Below are positions 1-7,139 of a stretch of DNA of 64,000 nt, piece after piece; position 1 is the first letter of the stretch, and every line of letters starts with the position of its first letter. The notes beneath the pieces are model-generated. The model was not told the DNA's origin and did no database searches. It saw only the letters and a list, made by a program, of their open reading frames with translations. Made by a program: the position numbers and the translations under genes. The DNA is from Flavobacterium limnophilum (GTDB taxonomy: Bacteria; Bacteroidota; Bacteroidia; Flavobacteriales; Flavobacteriaceae): the NCBI RefSeq assembly GCF_027111315.2, contig NZ_CP114289.2:4216001-4280000 (forward strand), written 5' to 3'.

Positions 1-2016
1 GATTTTTACGTCGGACATTTTTATGTCCAATTCAAAACCTACATTTTGAACGATGTTGAAAGGGATTTTGACGCCTTTTACAATTCTGTAATCTTTGTAA
101 TAAGTTGTTGTGGTTACTTTGTTTCCTCCTTGTTCTTGAGTTTTGGAGTCGGCAACTTTTAGACCGGATTTAACATCATAATACAAAGTGGTTTTTCCGT
201 TTAGGATTACGTAAGCATCATTTCCTTCAAAGGATTCGATTCCAGTTAGAGTAATTCCTGCTTTCTTGGCCAATTGCACTTCTTCAAAAGGAACGGCACT
301 TGCTTTCATCTCGGCTAAATCGGCGCCTTCAATGTTTTTTCTTTGCCCTTGTTGCACCACATAAGCCCCTTTTTCGTTGACCACTTGTTTCATCAAACTC
401 ATTGGTCCCATCGCGATTTCCACCATCAATTTGCCTTTGCTATCGACTTTGTTGGTAAAGGTCAAAGGAGACGGCGCTTGCGGAATGGTTGTAGAACCCA
501 GCATTGAAATTGTTTTTACCGAGGCAACAGCTTTTTCGCCACCAATGGCCTTGATGTAATTATCCAAAACAATTTTGGCGGTTACGCCAGCAGGAACTTC
601 TTTTTTAAGAACCGGTTTTTCTACTGGATTGCCGTATTTGTCAAAATAAAACATCGGGATTTTTAGACTTTCCAAACCTGGAATCACGTCGGCACCTTTT
701 CCGGCAATGACGATTCGGGTGTTGTCAATCAAGAAATATTTGTTGGCTGCAGCCTGTATTTGTTCCGGAGTTACGGCATTCAAGCTTTTGATGTAGTTCT
801 CGTAAAAATCTTCGGGAAGATTTTCTGTCTCGATTCTCAAAGCATATCGCGCCACGGCTTGAGGTTGCTGCACCTGCATTACAAATTTTCCGATGAAAGA
901 AGCTTTGACGCTGTTAAGTAATTCGTCGCTTACTTTTTCGGTCCTGATTTTTTTGATTTCCTTGATAAATTCCACTACGGCGCTGTCGGTAACCACGTTT
1001 CTTACGGCCGATTTTGATTTTAGTTTGGTTACATATTTTCCGCTACCGATGATGGCATTGGCACCATAAGTCCAACCGTGGGCTTCCCTTAAATTCATGT
1101 TCAAATAGCTGTTGAAGTCACCGCCCAAAATATGGGTTGCCAGTGCAGCCGGAAAAAAGTCGGGGTCGTTCATTTTTAAATTCAAGGTGTTTACCAATGC
1201 AATTTCAGATTGTACGGCATTGGGCATATCCACGAAATTAATTTGTGTGAACGGTACATTTTTTGGCTCGTCATAAGTCAATTTTGGAGTGCTTCTTTTT
1301 TGCCAAGTGCCGAATAATTTTTCTACAAAAGGTTTGATTTTTTTGTATTTTACGTCGCCAATGATTACTAAATAAGCGTTTTCGGGTACAAAATAGTTTT
1401 GATAATTCGCTTGAACATCGGCAAGTGTAACGTTGTTCAAGGTTTCTACGGTTACAAATTCCCCGGAAGGATGGCTTTTGCCAAAAGCTAAAGCATCAAC
1501 AACTCTATCTGCAATGGCAGGAACGCTTTTTTCTTCGGCTTTCAGGCCTTCAAGCATTTTGGCTTTTTCCTTGTCAAATTCTACTTGGGTAAAGTTGGGG
1601 TTCAAGGCGCCATCAGCCATCAATTCCAGGATACGGTCGGCATATTTGGAAAGGGCGCTTGCATAAGCTCCATTGGAACTAAAGTTGACGCTGGCACCAA
1701 AAAAGTCGATTTCTTCGTTAAAAATGTCTTTGGTTATTTTTTTGGAACCGTTTCCAATTAAACTACTGGTTAATTCATCGACACCTTTTATTTTGCCTTC
1801 TGCAAAAGGAGCATTGTCCAGAGTAAGATTGTAGGTTACTCGCGGTAATTTATGGTCTTCGACAACCATCACTTTCAAGCCATTTGCCAAAATAAAGGTT
1901 TGCGGTTTCTTGATGTTTACCACCGGGGCTTTGCCGGGTTTGGGTTGCGGACGGTCTTGTGCTTGCATAATTCCGGTTAAGAACAAAATGAATAATAATA
2001 TACTTGTTTTTTTCAT
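1..2016 (-). CDS. M16 family peptidase-like protein, non-catalytic partner (3' end outside window)
   Basis: The reading frame is open from an ATG at 2016 to base 1 (672 codons), so the C-terminus is missing. It starts with a signal peptide (Lys-Lys, hydrophobic stretch, cleavage near Ala-Gln). The next 430 or so residues follow the two-lobed M16 (insulinase/pitrilysin) pattern. Where the catalytic partner has HxxEH this protein reads DELTSSLIG, so the inverted zinc motif is absent. That fits the regulatory or substrate-binding subunit of a heterodimeric M16 pair, as in mitochondrial processing peptidase. The last visible 180 or so residues look like an extra lipoprotein-carrier-like beta domain often found after M16 in Bacteroidota; this is an impression from sequence only. 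Its start lies 13 bases after the stop of the catalytic M16 gene, so the two are very likely co-transcribed. Location is probably periplasmic. Confidence 0.85.
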   Translation of the reverse strand, partial: MKKTSILLFILFLTGIMQAQDRPQPKPGKAPVVNIKKPQTFILANGLKVMVVEDHKLPRVTYNLTLDNAPFAEGKIKGVDELTSSLIGNGSKKITKDIFNEEIDFFGASVNFSSNGAYASALSKYADRILELMADGALNPNFTQVEFDKEKAKMLEGLKAEEKSVPAIADRVVDALAFGKSHPSGEFVTVETLNNVTLADVQANYQNYFVPENAYLVIIGDVKYKKIKPFVEKLFGTWQKRSTPKLTYDEPKNVPFTQINFVDMPNAVQSEIALVNTLNLKMNDPDFFPAALATHILGGDFNSYLNMNLREAHGWTYGANAIIGSGKYVTKLKSKSAVRNVVTDSAVVEFIKEIKKIRTEKVSDELLNSVKASFIGKFVMQVQQPQAVARYALRIETENLPEDFYENYIKSLNAVTPEQIQAAANKYFLIDNTRIVIAGKGADVIPGLESLKIPMFYFDKYGNPVEKPVLKKEVPAGVTAKIVLDNYIKAIGGEKAVASVKTISMLGSTTIPQAPSPLTFTNKVDSKGKLMVEIAMGPMSLMKQVVNEKGAYVVQQGQRKNIEGADLAEMKASAVPFEEVQLAKKAGITLTGIESFEGNDAYVILNGKTTLYYDVKSGLKVADSKTQEQGGNKVTTTTYYKDYRIVKGVKIPFNIVQNVGFELDIKMSDVKI

Positions 2017-2029
2017 GATAGGGAATGTC

Positions 2030-3355
2030 TTAGTTTTGAGCTTGTTCAGTGGAAGGGACGTAATCCAAAATCAATCTTTGATTTGGGTTTAAATATTTTT
2101 TGGCAACTTCTCTAATTTCTTCTCGGGTAATGGAATGATATAAATCAATCTCCGAATTAATCAAATTGATGTCGCCGTAAAGCATGTGGTATTTTGCCAA
2201 GTTTTCGGCAATTCCTTCCACGTTTGTATTGGCATTTACAAATTGATTGTCGAAAGTGTTTTGCAATTTTTGATAGTCTTTCTCTGAAATCAAGTTGGTT
2301 TGGATTTTCACGATTTCCTCATCAATTTCTTTTTGTAAATCTGCCAATGTGAAAGTCCCCATTGGTAATCCGTATATAATGTACATTCCATAATCTTCTT
2401 GACTAAAGCCGACAGCTCCGATTTGTAATGCCATTTTTTTCTGGTCCACTATTTTTTTATATAATTTAGAACTTTTCCCGTCACTTAAGTAGGAAGAAAT
2501 TAAGTCCAGAACTCTGGCATCTCTCGTTTTCATTGATGGTGTTCTATAAGAAGTTACCAGCATTGGGATTTGGATGTTCGAGTCTTGATAAGTCGCTTTG
2601 ATGGTTTGCGTTATCGGTTCTTCGGCGAAAGTCTGTTTTTTAAATACTTCTCCTTTTTTGATTGGGCCAAAATATTTTTGGATCCATTCTTTGGTTTGGG
2701 CAAAATCAATTTGGCCGGCAACAACCAAAACGGCATTGTTTGGCGTATAGAATTTTTTGTTGAAAGCTTGAAATTCTTCCAAAGTGGCAGCATCTAAATG
2801 TTTCATCGAACCAATGGTGTTCCATCGATAGGGATGAACCTTGAACATGTTTTCTTTTACCGCCGTAAGGATGTTTCCATAAGGACGATTGTCGAAACTG
2901 GTTCTTTTTTCTTCCTTTACGACCTCGTTTTGGGTGTCAACGCCAATTTGGTTAATGACAGGGTGCATCATTCTTTCGGATTCCATCCAAAGTCCCAATT
3001 CCAGATTGTTGGAAGGGAAGACCTCATAGTAATAAGTTCTATCGTCCGAAGTGTTTGCATTGTTCATTCCTCCATTTGAAGTCACGATCTTGAACCATTC
3101 GCCACGTTTGATGTTTTCTGTTCCTTCGAACAATAAGTGTTCAAAAAAGTGGGCAAAACCGGTTCTTTCCGGATTTTCGTCTTTTGCGCCCACGTGATAC
3201 ATCACCGAGGTTACGACTACTGGAGCAGAAGGGTCGTTGTGTAAAATTACATGTAGCCCATTGTCTAAGTTGTACTCTACGAAATCCACTTTCTGGGCAG
3301 AAGCGATTCCTCCAAGCAAAAGTGCAGCACTTAACGCCATTATTGATTTTTTCAT
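2030..3355 (-). CDS. M16 family zinc metallopeptidase (catalytic subunit)
   Basis: This 441-residue protein begins with a signal peptide ending near SAQK. It carries the inverted zinc motif HxxEH as HFFEH at about residue 68, followed by the typical downstream Glu region. Its length is close to that of single-unit bacterial M16B peptidases. The family cleaves peptides inside a closed chamber and usually works as a dimer. The adjacent downstream gene lacks the motif and is the obvious partner. The start is the ATG at 3355, which places the signal peptide correctly and follows a good promoter-like sequence at 3413-3444. The natural substrate cannot be told from sequence. Confidence 0.93.
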   Translation of the reverse strand: MKKSIMALSAALLLGGIASAQKVDFVEYNLDNGLHVILHNDPSAPVVVTSVMYHVGAKDENPERTGFAHFFEHLLFEGTENIKRGEWFKIVTSNGGMNNANTSDDRTYYYEVFPSNNLELGLWMESERMMHPVINQIGVDTQNEVVKEEKRTSFDNRPYGNILTAVKENMFKVHPYRWNTIGSMKHLDAATLEEFQAFNKKFYTPNNAVLVVAGQIDFAQTKEWIQKYFGPIKKGEVFKKQTFAEEPITQTIKATYQDSNIQIPMLVTSYRTPSMKTRDARVLDLISSYLSDGKSSKLYKKIVDQKKMALQIGAVGFSQEDYGMYIIYGLPMGTFTLADLQKEIDEEIVKIQTNLISEKDYQKLQNTFDNQFVNANTNVEGIAENLAKYHMLYGDINLINSEIDLYHSITREEIREVAKKYLNPNQRLILDYVPSTEQAQN

Positions 3356-3412
3356 AAGGATTAATAATTTTTTTATTTACAGTTGGTAATCAAATACGTA
3401 TTATTGTTACAT

Positions 3413-3444
3413 CAAAATTACTTTTTTTTAGCGAATAATGACAA
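3413..3444 (-). promoter_or_regulatory. Bacteroidota-type promoter of the M16 operon
   Basis: Read on the minus strand, TTG (3444-3442) is followed after 21 bases by TAATTTTG (3420-3413), an exact TAnnTTTG -7 box. The box lies about 58 bases before the M16 start at 3355. The spacing fits the known Bacteroidota consensus. The assignment rests on motif match alone. Confidence 0.5.
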
Positions 3445-3562
3445 ATTTTTCTTACTTTACAATAAAATTAACATTTTCAGGTCAAAAAAACGCTTTTGAA
3501 TTATCGAAAAACCTTAAAAAACAGGTCGCTATGTAAAGAAACTATTTTTTTGCAGGAACTAA

Positions 3563-3592
3563 TTGCAGGATAAATATTTAATTGTATATTTG
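3563..3592 (+). promoter_or_regulatory. Promoter of rplU-rpmA
   Basis: TTG at 3563-3565, a 19-base spacer and TATATTTG at 3585-3592 match the Bacteroidota -33/-7 consensus exactly. The -7 box ends 29 bases before the rplU ATG, which leaves a short leader of about 20 bases. Confidence 0.7.
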
Positions 3593-3621
3593 CAACCTTA
3601 AAAATTATAAAACAATTTGTT

Positions 3622-4053
3622 ATGTATGCAATCGTAGAGATAGCAGGGCAACAGTTTAAAGTTAGCAAAGACCTAAAGGTTTACGTTCACCGTTTGGCAA
3701 ATGAAGAAGGAACTAAAGTTTCTTTCGACAAAGTTTATTTGTTAGACGACAACGGTACAATCACGATAGGCGCCCCAGCTATAGAAGGTGCTTCAGTAGA
3801 AGCCAAAGTGTTACAACACTTAAAAGGAGATAAAGTAATCGTTTTCAAAAAGAAAAGAAGAAAAGGGTACAAAAAGAGAAACGGTCACCGTCAATATCTT
3901 ACTCAAATTGTAATCGAAGGTATTACAACTTCAGGTTCTAAAAAAGCAGCTCCTAAAAAAGCAGCAGCCGAAGTAGCTACTGAAGAAGTTGTGGAAGCAG
4001 CTCCAAAAGTAAAAAAAGCTCCAAAAGCTAAAAAAGAAGACACACAAGAATAA
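3622..4053 (+). CDS. rplU: 50S ribosomal protein L21 (bL21) with extended basic tail
   Basis: The first 103 or so residues match bL21, beginning MYAIVEIAGQQFKV and including the GDKVIVFKKKRRKGYKKRNGHRQ region that contacts 23S rRNA. The protein binds 23S rRNA in the large subunit. At 143 residues it is about 40 longer than the E. coli protein. The extra part is a low-complexity tail rich in Lys, Ala and Glu (KKAAPKKAAAE and similar). Such tails are common in Flavobacteriia ribosomal proteins, so this is probably genuine and not a frame error. It sits 23 bases upstream of rpmA, the conserved rplU-rpmA arrangement. Confidence 0.98.
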   Translation: MYAIVEIAGQQFKVSKDLKVYVHRLANEEGTKVSFDKVYLLDDNGTITIGAPAIEGASVEAKVLQHLKGDKVIVFKKKRRKGYKKRNGHRQYLTQIVIEGITTSGSKKAAPKKAAAEVATEEVVEAAPKVKKAPKAKKEDTQE

Positions 4054-4076
4054 TAACAATATAAAACTAATACGTC

Positions 4077-4337
4077 ATGGCTCACAAGAAAGGTGTCGGT
4101 AGTTCCAAGAATGGTAGAGAATCAGAATCAAAACGTTTAGGCGTTAAGATTTTTGGTGGACAAGCTGCAATTGCTGGGAACATCATCGTAAGACAAAGAG
4201 GTTCAAAACATAATCCAGGTGAAAACGTTTACATTAGTAAAGATCACACACTACACGCAAGAGTAGATGGAGTTGTTCAGTTCCAAAAGAAAAGAGATAA
4301 TAAATCTTATGTATCTATACTTCCATTCGAAGCATAA
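4077..4337 (+). CDS. rpmA: 50S ribosomal protein L27 (bL27)
   Basis: This 86-residue protein has the bL27 N-terminus [24 protein letters not shown], which extends toward the peptidyl-transferase centre, and the conserved GNIIVRQRG and [14 protein letters not shown] segments. It begins directly at Met-Ala without the cleavable leader seen in Firmicutes. It is the second gene of the rplU-rpmA operon and is followed 24 bases later by a strong terminator. Confidence 0.98.
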   Translation: MAHKKGVGSSKNGRESESKRLGVKIFGGQAAIAGNIIVRQRGSKHNPGENVYISKDHTLHARVDGVVQFQKKRDNKSYVSILPFEA

Positions 4338-4361
4338 TCATCAAGATTCTATTTTTTACAA

Positions 4362-4389
4362 AACCCGTTTCGTGAGAAGCGGGTTTTTT
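4362..4389 (+). terminator. Rho-independent terminator of rplU-rpmA
   Basis: A 10-base-pair stem (AACCCGTTTC with GAAGCGGGTT, one G-T pair) closes a GTGA tetraloop at 4372-4375 and runs into a run of six T at 4384-4389. It begins 24 bases after the rpmA stop codon. Confidence 0.9.
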
Positions 4390-4563
4390 GTTTTTGTATT
4401 CTTTTCCAATATTGCGAAACATTTGAATAATTTCCATTTCGAAATTTTGAACAATTTTTTTTGCAACATAAAAACTGGTAGGGTCTGGTTTGTATATTTT
4501 ATGGGTTGTTTTACATTTGGGTTTACTATTACTTTGGAAAAACTAAAATTGGCTGTTGAATCA

Positions 4564-5877
4564 ATGAAAATCAATAAAATAATAAAAGGGCTTTTGGGTG
4601 GACTGATGATTTGTTTATCAGGATGTTCTACAGGAAAAATTGTCCAAACAAACATTGGATATGGTTGGAACAATAATTCTGTGAATACGGTCAAATTCAG
4701 AAAAAATGCTTTAACGACGCACGATCAATACCAATTTACGGCCTATTACGACGAAAATAGCAATCTTGTTCTAGGAAAGCGAAAAATAAACACCTCACAT
4801 TGGGAAATAGTAAAGACTCCTTATAAAGGAAATACAAAAGATGCCCATAATGATATTAGCATAGTTGTTGACGGGGAAGGCTATTTGCATGTAAGTTGGG
4901 ATCATCATGACACGAAGCTTCGATATGCAAAAAGCAAATATCCTTTAAGTTTGGAAGTTGGCGAGGAACAACCCATGACGGGAATGGAAGAAAAGAAGGT
5001 GACTTATCCCGAATTTTATAATTTGCCGAACGGAAATCTGCTCTTTTTTTATAGGTCAGGTGCATCTGGAAGAGGCAATATGGTGATTAATTCCTATGAT
5101 TTGAAAACCAGAAAGTGGACGCAATTACAGCAGAATTTGCTTAATGGTGAAGGGCAACGAAGTGCTTATTGGCAGGCTTGTGTTGACCAACAAGGAGTTA
5201 TTCATCTTTCGTGGGTATGGCGGGAAAGTTGGGATGTGTCCACGAATCATGATTTGTGTTATGCCCGCTCAAAAGACGGAGGCGTAACTTGGGAAAAATC
5301 TACAGGAGAAAAGTATAATTTGCCAATAACGGCTTCGTCATCTGAATACGCTTGGAAAATTCCCCAGAAAAGCAGCTTGATCAACCAAACGGCAATGGCT
5401 ACGGATGAAAACGGTAATCCTTATATTGTAACCTATTGGAGTGAAAAGGGAATTCCCCAATATCAAATCGTGTATTTGGACAAAGGCAATTGGAAAAAAA
5501 TAAATACGGGATTCAGGAAAACTTCTTTCTATCTCGGAGGTGGTGGTACCAAGCAAATTCCTGTTTCAAGACCGGATATAATTGTCAAGAATAATGATGA
5601 CAATCCAATGTTGTATGTTCTTTTCAGGGATGAAGAAAGAGGGAACAAAATCTCGTTGGCCTATAATAATTTGACCAGTATTGAAAATTGGAAAGTAGTT
5701 GATTTGACCAATACTTCCGTAGGTCAATGGGAACCCAACTATGATATTTCCCTTTGGAAAAAGCAACATAAATTACATGTTTTTTTGCAAAATGTCACTC
5801 AAATTGACGGAGAGGGACTGGCAAAATCAGCCCCAACGATGATAAGTGTTTTAGAATTGAATAGTTTGCCCAAATAG
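4564..5877 (+). CDS. BNR-4 repeat lipoprotein, possible PL24/PL25-like lyase
   Basis: The frame is open from 4267, but the rpmA terminator lies inside that extension. The ATG at 4564 gives a proper lipoprotein signal with lipobox LSGC (Cys21), so a 437-residue product is called. The rest is a beta-propeller of the BNR-4 type. His95 (in DAHND) and His114/His115 (in SWDHHD) are 20 residues apart. From memory, this resembles the His-His arrangement of ulvan lyases in PL24/PL25, which cut next to uronic acid in Rha-uronate chains. Specificity here is inferred only. No acidic stretch follows the Cys, so surface export is not indicated. A -7-like TATATTTT lies at 4493-4500. The gene is separated from the main locus by the minus-strand regulator but may share its function. 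Confidence 0.75.
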   Translation: MKINKIIKGLLGGLMICLSGCSTGKIVQTNIGYGWNNNSVNTVKFRKNALTTHDQYQFTAYYDENSNLVLGKRKINTSHWEIVKTPYKGNTKDAHNDISIVVDGEGYLHVSWDHHDTKLRYAKSKYPLSLEVGEEQPMTGMEEKKVTYPEFYNLPNGNLLFFYRSGASGRGNMVINSYDLKTRKWTQLQQNLLNGEGQRSAYWQACVDQQGVIHLSWVWRESWDVSTNHDLCYARSKDGGVTWEKSTGEKYNLPITASSSEYAWKIPQKSSLINQTAMATDENGNPYIVTYWSEKGIPQYQIVYLDKGNWKKINTGFRKTSFYLGGGGTKQIPVSRPDIIVKNNDDNPMLYVLFRDEERGNKISLAYNNLTSIENWKVVDLTNTSVGQWEPNYDISLWKKQHKLHVFLQNVTQIDGEGLAKSAPTMISVLELNSLPK

Positions 5878-5939
5878 TTGAAAATCTACACCAAGTTTAT
5901 CCTGCTCTCCAAAAGAGGTGTATTGGGCTGAGGCAAATT

Positions 5940-6881
5940 CTAATTATTCCTGGTTTCCTGGTTTCTATATCTACCGGGTGTCGTTCCTGTTCTTTGCAAA
6001 AAAGAAGAGGTAAAATGTTGTATCGACGAAAATCCGCAAGAATAAGCAATGTCTGACATCGACTTGTTTTTTGGATTTAGAATCAATTCAATGGCTTTTT
6101 CGATTTTTAGATTAATGATGTAGCTGTTGGGAGGATACCCGGTAAGCTTTTTTACTTCATAAGTGAATTTTGTTTTCCCCATTCCAAATCGATGTGCCAA
6201 GTCGTCAATATTCCATTTCTTGCTGATGTCTTCAGAAACAATTTTGGTGAACTTGTCGATAAAATTGGTTTCTTCTACCGTTTTTAGACCCTTGCTCGAA
6301 AGTTGTCTGTATAAATCTATTAGCAAGTTTTCTAGAATATTGCCCACCATTATTTCATAACCTTCCTCTTGGTTTGCTAATTCTTCTCGGATATCAATAA
6401 AATATTTTTCAAAAGTTTTGGCTTTTTCCAAAACTACATTGCTGTTGTCCGCAATCAAGTTGCCCAGGTTTTCTTGAATACTTTTGGATAATTTAGTCCA
6501 GTTTCCTAGATTTAATTTCTTTTTTTGACCATATTCTTGCGGTTTTAATATAATCCAATTGATGTATCCAATGTCCATTTTGCCATTAGGGCTTCCGTTC
6601 CAATGCCAAGGCGCGGTAACCGATAAATTGCCGGGCAATAATTCAATTTGGTTCCCTTCGACCACCCAATCGTATTTGCCGCTGGTCACAAAATGAATTT
6701 CAATGCCATCATTTAAGTGCGGTCGCATATTTTCATCCATCTGCACTTTGGTAAAACGCATACTTCCAAATTGTTTTATAAACGGAAGACTTGCCAAAGG
6801 GCCAGGATTGTTTTCGTGCCACCAGACGCCCGAATTTCCTGCACTGTTTTTTGATACGCTGTTCGAATTTATATTGTCCAT
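5940..6881 (-). CDS. AraC-family transcriptional regulator
   Basis: This 313-residue protein has an N-terminal cupin-like sensor half (about residues 40-130, with phrases such as GIEIHFVTSGKYDW and ELLPGNLSV) and a C-terminal double helix-turn-helix (about 215-305). The second HTH contains the AraC signature SMSDIAYSCGFSSIQHFTSSF. A TTG 45 bases upstream (6926) could extend it by 15 residues. The ATG at 6881 is preferred because the family normally begins near a sensor domain and the extension is low-complexity. It is transcribed divergently from the pectin locus, and no other regulator is visible in the window. It is therefore the best candidate for controlling the adjacent genes. The ligand is unknown; a sugar such as rhamnose or a uronate is plausible. 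Confidence 0.9.
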   Translation of the reverse strand: MDNINSNSVSKNSAGNSGVWWHENNPGPLASLPFIKQFGSMRFTKVQMDENMRPHLNDGIEIHFVTSGKYDWVVEGNQIELLPGNLSVTAPWHWNGSPNGKMDIGYINWIILKPQEYGQKKKLNLGNWTKLSKSIQENLGNLIADNSNVVLEKAKTFEKYFIDIREELANQEEGYEIMVGNILENLLIDLYRQLSSKGLKTVEETNFIDKFTKIVSEDISKKWNIDDLAHRFGMGKTKFTYEVKKLTGYPPNSYIINLKIEKAIELILNPKNKSMSDIAYSCGFSSIQHFTSSFLQRTGTTPGRYRNQETRNN

Positions 6882-7107
6882 AATTATAAAGGAAGTCGTG
6901 ATTTTTTTTAAGGGGTTAAAGTACAAAAAAAATTATATAATTGTTCGTTGTCTAAAAATAACACAGAATAATTATATAAATGCTACTTTTAACTTTTAAT
7001 TAATTATTTCTTGGATTAAATACAATATTCTCAGAAATAGATTACTATAAATAAGATTAATAAATAAAAGCGCAAATACACAGACACATTCAGAGTGTGA
7101 AAAAATA

Positions 7108-7115
7108 TATATTTG
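7108..7115 (+). promoter_or_regulatory. Candidate -7 box before the first pectin-locus gene
   Basis: TATATTTG is an exact TAnnTTTG box 24 bases before the ATG at 7140. No good TTG lies at the right distance upstream, which would be expected of a promoter that needs the divergent AraC activator. The 258 bases between the two starts are AT-rich and hold nothing else recognised. Confidence 0.4.
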
Positions 7116-7139
7116 TCAAATAAACAATTACAATTTAAA

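Noticed and set aside
4267..4563. N-terminal extension of the BNR-4 lipoprotein gene
   Set aside because: It would start inside rpmA, run through the terminator hairpin, and hide a good lipoprotein signal that begins at 4564.
6882..6926. TTG start that would lengthen the AraC regulator by 15 residues
   Set aside because: The ATG at 6881 gives a normal N-terminus; the extension is low-complexity and has no supporting signal.
7113..7139. TTG start for the GH141-like gene
   Set aside because: It overlaps the -7 box, and the ATG at 7140 gives a proper signal peptide.
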